Below are positions 26,257 to 34,318 of a DNA stretch of 64,000 bases, one piece after another. Source of the stretch: Roseobacter litoralis Och 149 (GTDB lineage: Bacteria > Pseudomonadota > Alphaproteobacteria > Rhodobacterales > Rhodobacteraceae); assembly GCF_000154785.2 (NCBI RefSeq), contig NC_015730.1, positions 372,001 to 436,000 on the forward strand, read 5' to 3'. How positions within the stretch are numbered: the stretch's first letter is position 1; each line of letters starts with the position of its first letter. The notes beneath the pieces are model-generated. The model was given only the letters and a program-made list of their open reading frames with translations. It was not told the DNA's origin and ran no database searches. Made by a program: the position numbers and the translations under genes.

Positions 26257-26940
26257 TCATATTGCGGCACCGGTCTGCGGGTCGCGCAGCCTCGCCTGTT
26301 CTATCGACTTGAAAGTACCATCCGCGCGTTCGCCGACAAGCGTGATCGTGGCGATTGTCAGCGGTGCAATTTGCGCTGGTGCGAAATGCGCCTCGGCCTG
26401 CGTCATCACCCTGTCGCGGATGTGTTTGGGGAGCGGACCGCTCAGCGTCATGTGAAACCGAAACGAGTCCATCACATGGGCATATCCCCATTGTTCGAGG
26501 TTCTGGCGATGCGCCTGCGTCATATGCGGTTTTGTTTTTCGCAGACGCTCCGCTTCGCTCAAGGGCGCGCGAAAAGGGTCAAGCCGCGTGACGCAGTTGG
26601 CTGCAAGGCTTTGCAAGGCATCCGTAATGCCAAAAGGCACCAACGCGACAAACCCGCCGAGGCGTTTGACCTCTAGCCCTTCCAACGCGACGGGCGCGAG
26701 GTTCTGAGCCAGATCGCGAAACGCACAAAGCATGTCATTTTCTGTGACCCCGTCCACCAGAAAGAACGGCGCTTTCAGCGTGGCATGAAACCCGTATCTG
26801 CGCGGGGTCGCGACGATATCAAGGTCTGGTGAACCGACGGGCTGGCCTTTGGCGATGTCCCATCCAAGCCAGCGCGCACCAAGCTCGGCAAACCGCCCGG
26901 GCGGTGGCGTGTAGTAGATGGCATAGCGGGTGTAGGTCAT
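26257..26940 (-). CDS. DUF1045 (2H phosphoesterase-like) protein
   Basis: A 227-residue protein starting 'MTYTRYAIYYTPPPG' with two 2H-type motifs: 'YGFHATLKAPF' (about 48-58) and 'FRFHMTLSGPL' (about 162-172), His-x-Thr/Leu pairs typical of 2H phosphoesterases. DUF1045 proteins are usually encoded in phosphonate (phn) clusters; no other phn gene is visible here. ATG 26940 is chosen because it fits the family N-terminus; the longer frame reads through the divergent intergenic region. It converges with the dehalogenase-like gene. Confidence 0.85.
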   Translation of the reverse strand: MTYTRYAIYYTPPPGRFAELGARWLGWDIAKGQPVGSPDLDIVATPRRYGFHATLKAPFFLVDGVTENDMLCAFRDLAQNLAPVALEGLEVKRLGGFVALVPFGITDALQSLAANCVTRLDPFRAPLSEAERLRKTKPHMTQAHRQNLEQWGYAHVMDSFRFHMTLSGPLPKHIRDRVMTQAEAHFAPAQIAPLTIATITLVGERADGTFKSIEQARLRDPQTGAAI

Positions 26941-27091
26941 GCTGTGTCCGGCGGCTTGGTCGCACCGCTGTCCTGACATGACGACCACAGGCTTGCCAAG
27001 ACCAAAAGGCGCATCGCACCGCCGCGCCCCTTGCAAATACGCACGCCCTCTGGGCAGATAGGCGCAGAATGCGGCAGTAAAGGATGTTTCG

Positions 27092-28054
27092 ATGCGCGCG
27101 ATGCAAGTGACGGAACTTGGCAAACCCCTCAGCCTGCGAGACATACCGCACCCCTCCGCCGGGGCCGGGCAGGTTGTCGTCAAGGTGCACACCTGCGGTC
27201 TGAACTTTGGCGATTTGCTGGCGATCAAAGGCACCTATCAGGAACGGCCCGACGTGCCCTTTACCCTTGGTATGGAACTCTGCGGGACGGTCACCGAGGT
27301 GGGGCAGGGCGTGACAAGGTTCACGGTCGGTCAACGGATCGCTGCCTATTGCGGCTTTGACGCCTTGGCGGATTTCGCGGCAATTTCCGCCGATATCTGT
27401 GTGCCGATCCCGGATGTCATGTCCGATGAAGATGCCGCCGCTTTCCTCATTGCCTATGGAACTAGCCATGTTGCGCTCGATTATAAGGCGCATCTGCGTG
27501 CGGGGGAGCGGTTGCTCGTGCTTGGGGCCTCGGGCGGCGTCGGGCTGACGGCGGTCGAGTTGGGCAAATTGATGGGCGCAGAGGTGATCGCCGTGGCGCG
27601 GGGGGCGCAGAAACTACAGGTGGCCAAGGCGGCAGGCGCGGATCATCTGATCGATTCCGAGACGGATGATATTCGGGACTGCGTCAAGGCACTGGGCGGC
27701 GCGGATGTGGTCTATGACCCGATCGGGGGTGAGCAGTTCAAGGCGGCCTTGCGGGCGTGCCGACCCGAGGCGCGCCTGATCCCGCTGGGGTTTGCCTCGG
27801 GCGAGGTGCCGCAAATTCCGGCCAACCATCTGCTGGTCAAGAACCTGACGGTGATCGGCTTTTACTGGGGTGGTTATACGCGGGTGAACCCAAAGGTCCT
27901 GACAGATAGTTTCGAGGTGCTGACCGATTGGTATGTGGCCGGAAAGATCAAACCACATGTCAGCCATGTCCTGCCGCTGGAGCAGGCCAATGAGGCGCTT
28001 GATTTACTGCGCACGCGCAAAGCAACCGGCAAGGTTGTGGTCCGGGTGGCGTGA
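27092..28054 (+). CDS. NADPH:quinone oxidoreductase-like medium-chain dehydrogenase
   Basis: A 320-residue zinc-independent MDR protein: N-terminal 'CGLNFGDLLAIKGTY', a Rossmann motif 'LGASGGVGLTAVELGKLMGA' (about 146-165), and a C-terminal 'EQANEALDLLRTRKATGKVV'. It probably reduces quinones or enones with NADPH. AAAGGA 8 bases before ATG 27092 supports the start. The YigZ-like gene follows after 10 bp and is likely cotranscribed. Confidence 0.9.
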   Translation: MRAMQVTELGKPLSLRDIPHPSAGAGQVVVKVHTCGLNFGDLLAIKGTYQERPDVPFTLGMELCGTVTEVGQGVTRFTVGQRIAAYCGFDALADFAAISADICVPIPDVMSDEDAAAFLIAYGTSHVALDYKAHLRAGERLLVLGASGGVGLTAVELGKLMGAEVIAVARGAQKLQVAKAAGADHLIDSETDDIRDCVKALGGADVVYDPIGGEQFKAALRACRPEARLIPLGFASGEVPQIPANHLLVKNLTVIGFYWGGYTRVNPKVLTDSFEVLTDWYVAGKIKPHVSHVLPLEQANEALDLLRTRKATGKVVVRVA

Positions 28055-28064
28055 GGGGCTGGGC

Positions 28065-28427
28065 GTGCAGGTTTTCGAAGGGATCATTAGCGACCGCGGG
28101 TCAAAATATGCCGTCTCCGGCGGGCCCTGCGCAGATGAAACAGCGGCCAAGGCCTTTGTCAAAGCGCTGCTGCGGCGCAAGAAATTTGCCAAGGCGACGC
28201 ATCATTCATGGGGCCTTTTGACTTCCAGCGGTCCGCTCAAGAATGATGACGGTGAGGCCGGGGCCGGTATGGTGATCCTGCGCATGTTGGAGCGCGAAGG
28301 GCTGCAGGACGAAATCGTTGTCGTGACGCGCTGGTATGGCGGCAAGCATCTGGGCGGAGACCGTTTCCGCCATGTGCAGGACGCTGTGCGGTATTATCTG
28401 GAGCGACGCGACGCTATTGACGCTTGA
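28065..28427 (+). CDS. YigZ/IMPACT family protein
   Basis: A ~120-residue protein with the UPF0029 IMPACT N-terminal fold: 'ISDRGSKYAV' start, 'NDDGEAGAGMVILRMLE' and 'VVVTRWYGGKHLGGDRFRHV'. The usual C-terminal domain of YigZ (~200 residues) is absent, so it is a short single-domain member. GTG 28065 follows GAGGGG by 6 bases. The 3' end overlaps the convergent DMT transporter gene by 14 bp. Function is unknown; the family is linked to translation control in eukaryotes. Confidence 0.82.
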   Translation: MQVFEGIISDRGSKYAVSGGPCADETAAKAFVKALLRRKKFAKATHHSWGLLTSSGPLKNDDGEAGAGMVILRMLEREGLQDEIVVVTRWYGGKHLGGDRFRHVQDAVRYYLERRDAIDA

Positions 28428-29391
28428 TCGGGCCGCGCGCCACCACGCGGGCTTTTTGCTGCTCGCGCAGGAACACGAACAGCCCCGAGCCGAGGATAAG
28501 CGCGATACCCGCCCAGACCTCCCAGACCGGGAGTTGCGCAAAGATCAGCCATCCCCAGAAAACCGCCAGTGGCAGCCCGACATATTCAAACGGCGCGACG
28601 GTTGCGGCATCTGCGATACGGTAGGCCTGGCTCAGGCAATAGCCGATGATAGCGGCATTGGCGCCCATCCCGAGGATGAACCACCAGTCTATGCCCACCG
28701 GCCAAATCCACGCGCGCAACAGAAATTCTACTGAGGCGTTTTCTGTCCCCGCCGCGAACCGGCCATCCCCGGCAACAAGATAGAACCCCAGCGAGACCAC
28801 GATGAACGACATGTGAATGTAGACCGACAGCGCAGAGGCTTTGCTGCTGACCCCAAGTTTTCGCGTCATCAACTGGTTGAGCGCATACATCAAGGCGGCA
28901 AAGACGGGCAGCAACAATACAAGACGCGACGCCTCAAGCGTGTCAGCGCCCGCCCAGGGCCGCTGCATCAGGATCACACCGCAAAACCCGACCAGAACGG
29001 CCGTCATGCGCAGGATGCCAACCTTCTCCCCCAGAATCGGGATCGACAATAGGGTGATCAAAAGCGGTGCGGCAAAAAACAGCGCCGTTGCATCCGCCAG
29101 CGGAAGCGCGGCAAGGGCTGCAAAATAGCTCATGTTCGCTGCGACAATGAGCAGGCCGCGTATCGCGTGCAATACAGGTTGGCGCGTTTTCAGAATGCGC
29201 CAGCCGCCTTCCATCTGGACCAGAAATACCGAAAATGCGAGCCCCAGAACTGAGCGCAGAAAGACGAGTTCGTGCAGTGGATACTGGCCGGAAAGCTGTT
29301 TGATCAGCATATCATTGACGGAAATGGCCAGAACCCCGAATAGGATGAACAGGATCGCAAGGCCTGACTTGTTCTCAGCAACAGTTGTCAT
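28414..29391 (-). CDS. EamA/DMT family transporter
   Basis: A 325-residue membrane protein with ten predicted helices and two EamA repeats ('[15 protein letters not shown]' and '[20 protein letters not shown]' in the first; '[20 protein letters not shown]' in the second). It is a drug/metabolite exporter-type carrier with unknown substrate. It is divergent from the ABC exporter genes. The C-terminal tail is basic and cytoplasmic. Confidence 0.9.
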   Translation of the reverse strand: MTTVAENKSGLAILFILFGVLAISVNDMLIKQLSGQYPLHELVFLRSVLGLAFSVFLVQMEGGWRILKTRQPVLHAIRGLLIVAANMSYFAALAALPLADATALFFAAPLLITLLSIPILGEKVGILRMTAVLVGFCGVILMQRPWAGADTLEASRLVLLLPVFAALMYALNQLMTRKLGVSSKASALSVYIHMSFIVVSLGFYLVAGDGRFAAGTENASVEFLLRAWIWPVGIDWWFILGMGANAAIIGYCLSQAYRIADAATVAPFEYVGLPLAVFWGWLIFAQLPVWEVWAGIALILGSGLFVFLREQQKARVVARGPIKRQ

Positions 29392-29542
29392 TTGCTACCC
29401 ATATCATGCAAACGATGCAGGTCTTGCACAGATGCGACACGCTGCACCGCATCCGGGACGCAGAGGTACTGCGCATTTCTGCTCTGTCCATTCCGGCCAC
29501 CTGGCCCTATTTGTTCGGGCAATTCTGTGGGGGAGCGTTCAA

Positions 29543-30481
29543 ATGACGGCCATTCTTGAGATCAAGGACCTGCGCAAAGTCTATTCTGACGGGTTCAAAG
29601 CGCTCAACGGTGTCAGCCTTGAGATTGAAGAGGGCGAGATCATCGCCCTGCTTGGGCCGAATGGGGCAGGCAAAACGACGCTGATTTCCACTGTTTGCGG
29701 GATCACGCGGGCCAGCGGCGGGAGCGTGCGCGTGGGTGGGTTTGACATCATCAAGGATTTTCGCGCAGCCCGGGGCATGATCGGTCTGGTTCCGCAGGAG
29801 GTCAATCTTGAGCCCTTTGAGCGTGTGATCAACACGGTGCGTTTTTCGCGCGGGCTGTTTGGCAAGCCGAGTGATGACACAAAGGTGGAGGCGATCCTGC
29901 GGCAACTGTCTTTGTGGGACAAGCGCGACAATCAGATCCGTGAGCTATCCGGCGGTATGAAACGACGTGTGTTGATTGCCAAAGCTTTGAGCCATGAACC
30001 ACGCCTGCTGTTTCTGGACGAACCAACGGCAGGTGTGGATGTCGAGTTGCGCAAGGACATGTGGGAGATCGTTGCAGATCTCAAGGCGTCTGGTGTGACA
30101 ATCGTGCTGACGACCCATTACATCGAAGAGGCCGAAGCCATTGCGGACCGGGTTGGCGTGATCGCCAAGGGCGAGTTGCTGCTGATCGAGGAAAAATCCG
30201 AGCTGATGAAGCGCATGGGGCAAAAGCAGCTTCAGGTGCAATTGACCCAAACGCTCGACGGCATTCCCGCGGCTTTGGCGAAATACGGCCTCAGCCTTGC
30301 TCAGGACGGTCGCTCACTGACCTACACCTATGACACGCGCGCGGAACGCACGGGCATTACGTCGCTGTTGGCGGATGTTGCGGCTGCGGGCCTCGTGCTG
30401 CGCGATGTCGTAACGCGCCAAAGCAGTCTGGAGGACATTTTCGTTGATCTGGTCCATCAAGACGCGGAGGTCGAAGCATGA
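29543..30481 (+). CDS. ABC-2 type exporter ATP-binding protein
   Basis: A 312-residue ATPase with Walker A '[10 protein letters not shown]', signature '[15 protein letters not shown]', Walker B '[10 protein letters not shown]' and the '[15 protein letters not shown]' switch region, plus a ~90-residue C-terminal extension as in multidrug or polysaccharide ABC-2 exporters. ATG 29543 follows GGGGGAG by 6 bases; an upstream open frame reaches into the divergent DMT gene and is not used. It overlaps the permease by 4 bp (ATGA). Confidence 0.92.
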   Translation: MTAILEIKDLRKVYSDGFKALNGVSLEIEEGEIIALLGPNGAGKTTLISTVCGITRASGGSVRVGGFDIIKDFRAARGMIGLVPQEVNLEPFERVINTVRFSRGLFGKPSDDTKVEAILRQLSLWDKRDNQIRELSGGMKRRVLIAKALSHEPRLLFLDEPTAGVDVELRKDMWEIVADLKASGVTIVLTTHYIEEAEAIADRVGVIAKGELLLIEEKSELMKRMGQKQLQVQLTQTLDGIPAALAKYGLSLAQDGRSLTYTYDTRAERTGITSLLADVAAAGLVLRDVVTRQSSLEDIFVDLVHQDAEVEA

Positions 30482-31239
30482 ACCTTATCGCTGTAAAAAC
30501 CATCTTTATGTTCGAAATGGCCCGGTTCTTCAGAACCATCGCACAAAGCCTGCTGTCCCCGGTCTTGTCTACATCGCTTTACTTTGTGGTTTTCGGCGCG
30601 GCCATTGGCAGCCGCATTCAGGAAGTGGACGGGGTCAGTTATGGCGCGTTCATCGTGCCGGGCCTGATCATGCTGTCGGTGATCACGCAGGCGATTTCCA
30701 ACGCATCCTTTGGCATCTATTTCCCCAAGTTCATCGGCACGACCTATGAACTCCTTTCCGCCCCCGTGAGCTTTCTTGAGATCGTCGCGGGCTATGTGGG
30801 TGCTGCTGCCGCAAAGGCGATGTTTATCGGGGTGATTATTTTGGCCACGTCCTTTGCTTTCGTGGACATTCAGATCGCGCACCCAATCGCGATGATACTG
30901 TTTCTCGTCCTGACCTGCCTCAGCTTTTCGCTTTTGGGTTTCATCATCGGCATATGGGCAAGCAATTTTGAACAGTTGCAACTGGTGCCTTTGCTCGTGA
31001 TTACCCCTCTGGTTTTTCTGGGTGGCGCATTTTATTCAATTTCGATGCTGCCGCCGGTTTGGCAAACGATTTCGCTTTTCAACCCGGTCGTCTACCTGAT
31101 TTCAGGATTTCGATGGTCGTTTTTTGGCGCTGCAGATGTGCCGATTGGCCTTTCCCTTATGGCTATTGCAGCCTTTACGGGCGTGTGTCTGCTGGTGATC
31201 GGATGGATTTTCAAAACCGGTTGGCGTCTTCGGCAATAA
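30478..31239 (+). CDS. ABC-2 type exporter permease
   Basis: A 253-residue protein with six hydrophobic segments and the ABC-2 family pattern ('[20 protein letters not shown]', '[19 protein letters not shown]', '[14 protein letters not shown]'). It pairs with the ATPase immediately upstream, as in a half-sized exporter that dimerises. The substrate cannot be inferred. Confidence 0.92.
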   Translation: MNLIAVKTIFMFEMARFFRTIAQSLLSPVLSTSLYFVVFGAAIGSRIQEVDGVSYGAFIVPGLIMLSVITQAISNASFGIYFPKFIGTTYELLSAPVSFLEIVAGYVGAAAAKAMFIGVIILATSFAFVDIQIAHPIAMILFLVLTCLSFSLLGFIIGIWASNFEQLQLVPLLVITPLVFLGGAFYSISMLPPVWQTISLFNPVVYLISGFRWSFFGAADVPIGLSLMAIAAFTGVCLLVIGWIFKTGWRLRQ

Positions 31240-31307
31240 AGTAACGTGTGAAAACTCTTGTCGTATCCGCCTTGTTTGATGCGGGACGCCATTCTACATG
31301 AGCACAC

Positions 31308-32105
31308 ATGAAACGTTGGATACCCTTTCTGAAATCAGACCCGACCATCGCAGTGATCCGCCTCGCTGGTGTGATCAGCGCCGCGGGGCGTGGCACTTTG
31401 AACGACGAAAGCCTCGCGCCTGCGATTGAAAAGGCTTTTTCGCGCGGCAAGCCTGCGGCCGTCGCTCTGGAAGTGAATTCACCCGGTGGCAGCCCCGTGC
31501 AATCCTCCTTGATCGGTGCACGCATTCGGCGGTTAGCCGAAGAAAAAGGCATACCCGTGATCGCATTTGTCGAGGATGTGGCCGCATCTGGTGGCTATTG
31601 GCTCGCGGCGGCTGCGGATGAAATCTACTCGGACGAAAGCTCGGTTGTCGGATCGATCGGTGTGATTTCGGCGTCTTTTGGCGCGCATGAGCTTTTGGCA
31701 CGCCAAGGCATAGAGCGTCGTGTCTACACGGCGGGAAAGTCAAAATCCATGCTTGACCCGTTCCGCCCGGAAAATCCCGAAGATGTGGCCCGCCTGAAAG
31801 GTCTGCTCGAAGACATCCATGGCAATTTCAAAGATCACGTATCCGCGCGCCGCAGCGGCAAACTGCCCGAGGACCGCGATTTGTTCACCGGAGAAGTCTG
31901 GTTGGGACGCCGCGCCGCTGAGCTTGGGTTGATCGATGGTATCGGCCACCTCAAACCCATGATGATTGAGCGCTTTGGCGACAAGGTGAAGTTTCGCAGC
32001 TATGGCGTGCGCAAACCCCTGCTCAGCCGCTTTGGCAGCCGTATCCTAGACGATACGTTGCACAGTATCGAAGAACGCAGCGCCTTCGCGCAGTTTGGTT
32101 TGTAA
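31308..32105 (+). CDS. S49 family signal-peptide-peptidase-like protease (SppA type)
   Basis: A 265-residue S49 peptidase with 'EVNSPGGSPVQS', nucleophile serine in 'DVAASGGYWLA' (Ser94) and a catalytic-lysine region 'GKSKSML' (Lys144/Lys146). Lys146 lies 52 residues after the serine, the spacing known in short bacterial SppA. It lacks a clear N-terminal membrane anchor. Such proteases degrade signal peptides left in the membrane. The next gene starts 4 bases after its stop. Confidence 0.88.
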   Translation: MKRWIPFLKSDPTIAVIRLAGVISAAGRGTLNDESLAPAIEKAFSRGKPAAVALEVNSPGGSPVQSSLIGARIRRLAEEKGIPVIAFVEDVAASGGYWLAAAADEIYSDESSVVGSIGVISASFGAHELLARQGIERRVYTAGKSKSMLDPFRPENPEDVARLKGLLEDIHGNFKDHVSARRSGKLPEDRDLFTGEVWLGRRAAELGLIDGIGHLKPMMIERFGDKVKFRSYGVRKPLLSRFGSRILDDTLHSIEERSAFAQFGL

Positions 32106-32109
32106 CCGG

Positions 32110-32283
32110 ATGATTTTCAAGATCGTCACTCTGTTTCTCGTCTTCATGGGGGTGCTTGCCATGTTCGGCAAGATGCACTGGTTGGGTGGAAAACGCCTCG
32201 CGTCGGCCAAGTGCAAATCCTGCGGACGCTACCGTATCGGGCGGGGTCCCTGCGGGTGTGGCGATAAAGGAAACCGTACATGA
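32110..32283 (+). CDS. small membrane-anchored protein with four-cysteine tail
   Basis: A 57-residue protein: an N-terminal hydrophobic helix (about 2-19) followed by 'CKSCGRYRIGRGPCGCG', a CxxC...CxC arrangement that could bind zinc. The frame sits exactly between the S49 gene (4 bp away) and the antiporter gene (ATGA overlap), which argues it is real and cotranscribed. I recall similar small proteins in this position in related bacteria, but the function is unknown. Confidence 0.7.
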   Translation: MIFKIVTLFLVFMGVLAMFGKMHWLGGKRLASAKCKSCGRYRIGRGPCGCGDKGNRT

Positions 32284-33227
32284 CGCCTTGGCTGTTGTCC
32301 GGCCTTGGGCTGCTTATCCTCCTGCTTGCTGGCGATTCACTGGTCAAGGGTGCGGTGAACCTGAGCCTGCGCCTTGGGGTGCCTGCACTGATCGTGAGCC
32401 TCACAATCGTGGCCTTTGGCACCTCTGCCCCTGAGCTGCTGATTTCGGTGCAGGCCGTGCTGGACGGTGTGCCGGGATTGGCCTTGGGCAATGTGGTCGG
32501 ATCGAACACGGCGAACATCCTGCTGGTGCTTGGCATTCCGGCCTTGCTGGCGACGATGCACACCTCAGAATGTGACACGCGCAAGACATATATTCACATG
32601 ATCCTAGCGTCTGTCCTTTTCATAGGTTTGGCTTATCGCGGTGTCTTTGACTGGATTGCGGCGCTTGTTCTTCTGGGCGCTCTGGCGCTGGTGCTTGGGG
32701 ACGCTTTTCGGGACGCCTACAATCACAGCACGTCAGAATGTGAGAACCCCGAAGAGGACCTCGAAGGGGTTGATCCAAATCTGCCGATGTGGCGGATTTT
32801 TATCTTTCTCGGGTTGGGGTTGGTTGGTTTGCCCTTGGGCGCAAGCCTGCTGGTCGAAAATGCGACGGTGATTGCAAAAGAATACGGCATCTCCGACACG
32901 GTCATCGGCTTGACGCTCGTCGCGATCGGGACCTCGCTGCCGGAACTGGCGACGACTGTTATGGCCGCCTTGCGCCGTCAGGCTGATGTGGCCTTGGGCA
33001 ATGTCATTGGCTCGAATATGTTCAACCTGCTGGCGATCATTGGCGTTGCGGCCTTTGTGGGGCCAATCCCGGTTGATCCCGAGTTCATGCGGTTTGATTT
33101 CTGGGTCATGCTGGCGGCGTCCTTCCTGCTTTTGCCTTTCGTCTTTTTCGGATGGAATATCACGCGGGCATGGGGGGTGGTTCTGTCGGTGTTGTATATC
33201 GCCTATCTTGTCTTACTTCTTGCGTGA
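32280..33227 (+). CDS. calcium/sodium antiporter (YrbG/CaxA-like)
   Basis: A 315-residue membrane protein with two inverted repeats, each with the cation-binding alpha motif: 'IVAFGTSAPELLISVQA' with 'GNVVGSNTANILLVLG', and 'LVAIGTSLPELATTVMA' with 'GNVIGSNMFNLLAIIG'. This is diagnostic of the CaCA exchanger family. It probably extrudes Ca2+ in exchange for Na+ or H+ across the inner membrane. The SDR gene follows after 22 bp. Confidence 0.93.
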   Translation: MTPWLLSGLGLLILLLAGDSLVKGAVNLSLRLGVPALIVSLTIVAFGTSAPELLISVQAVLDGVPGLALGNVVGSNTANILLVLGIPALLATMHTSECDTRKTYIHMILASVLFIGLAYRGVFDWIAALVLLGALALVLGDAFRDAYNHSTSECENPEEDLEGVDPNLPMWRIFIFLGLGLVGLPLGASLLVENATVIAKEYGISDTVIGLTLVAIGTSLPELATTVMAALRRQADVALGNVIGSNMFNLLAIIGVAAFVGPIPVDPEFMRFDFWVMLAASFLLLPFVFFGWNITRAWGVVLSVLYIAYLVLLLA

Positions 33228-33249
33228 CACGGGATCGGAGGCTTTTCTG

Positions 33250-34029
33250 ATGACAAGGGCGTTGGTGACAGGTGCGGGCCACAGGCTGGGACGTGCGATG
33301 GCGGTGTATCTTGCGGGACGCGGTTACCGGGTGGCGGTGCACTATGCCTCATCAGCTGAGGGGGCCACAGAAACGGTGCGCCTGATCGAGGAAGCGGGGG
33401 GGCAGGGGCATATGTTGCAAGCCGATCTGCTGGACGATGCGCAGACGGCCAACCTCTTTGTGCAGGCCCGTGACTGCCTTGGCGGGGACATCACATGCCT
33501 GGTCAACAACGCATCCATTTTTGAATATGACACCATCGACACTGCCACACGAAAAAGCTGGGACCGGCATATGCAGAGCAATCTGCGCGCGCCTTTCATT
33601 CTGACGCAGCAAATGGCGGATCAGCAGATGGCACCGAAAACCGATGACGCGGGCGAGCCTTATGCGTCGGGGGTTATCGTCAATATGATCGACCAGAGAG
33701 TGCGCAAACTCTCGCCGGAGTTCATGACATACACGCTGGCCAAGATGGGGCTATGGGCGCTCACCCAGACGACGGCACAGGCATTGGCCCCTGCGATCCG
33801 TGTGAACGCCATCGGGCCCGGCCCGACCTTGCAGGGTGGACGGCAAACCGATGAACAGTTCAGGACGCAAAGAGCGCACACGGTTCTGAAACGAGGATCG
33901 AATCCGGCAGATATCACCGCAGCGCTCGGGTATATTCTGGATGCACCAGCCTTGACAGGTCAGCTGCTTTGCATCGATGGCGGGCAGCATCTGGGCTGGG
34001 AAACGCTAGACATACTTGGGGTTGAATAA
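33250..34029 (+). CDS. SDR family oxidoreductase (pteridine reductase-like)
   Basis: A 259-residue short-chain dehydrogenase with 'TGAGHRLGRAMA' (cofactor loop), 'LVNNASIFEYD', the catalytic 'YTLAKMGLWAL' (Tyr-x3-Lys) and 'NAIGPGPTLQGGRQ'. The arginine after the glycine loop and the 'HY' after the second strand resemble NADPH-using pteridine reductase/FolM-like members, so a role in pterin or folate reduction is possible but not proven. GGAGG 9 bases upstream supports ATG 33250; the longer frame overlaps the antiporter gene. Confidence 0.85.
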   Translation: MTRALVTGAGHRLGRAMAVYLAGRGYRVAVHYASSAEGATETVRLIEEAGGQGHMLQADLLDDAQTANLFVQARDCLGGDITCLVNNASIFEYDTIDTATRKSWDRHMQSNLRAPFILTQQMADQQMAPKTDDAGEPYASGVIVNMIDQRVRKLSPEFMTYTLAKMGLWALTQTTAQALAPAIRVNAIGPGPTLQGGRQTDEQFRTQRAHTVLKRGSNPADITAALGYILDAPALTGQLLCIDGGQHLGWETLDILGVE

Positions 34030-34318
34030 GTCAGCCCGAGAAAAGTTTTGCACGTTTCGGATCATCGTTACAAAAGTATTACAAAAATGCTAATATTTTC
34101 AAACCCTTGCCAGATTGGCAGGAAAGTTTTCCGTAAAAACAAGGGGTTGAGTTTGTGCCTGTTTTTTGGGCATTTCGTGGAAATATCAAGAAAACAAGGA
34201 AAAATCCCGGCTGGGTGCAAGTTATCAGCAGAGTTGTCCACAGGTTCGGTGGACACCTTAAGCCTTGCAGCCACCTGCGTTACAGTGCAGCCGAAACGGG
34301 AATCATGTAAAGAGCGTT
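34030..34318. other. AT-rich intergenic region with several inverted repeats
   Basis: The 289 bp between the SDR gene and uvrC are clearly AT-richer than the surroundings. Visible structure: a stem TGCCA/TGGCA at 34105-34122 followed by AAAGTTTT, which could terminate the SDR transcript; TGCC/GGCA around a T-rich loop at 34156-34172; and TGTCCAC-7-GTGGACA at 34235-34255, which contains a DnaA-box-like TTGTCCACA. A 93-codon open frame here has no family resemblance. It may hold the uvrC promoter or a small RNA. Confidence 0.45.
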
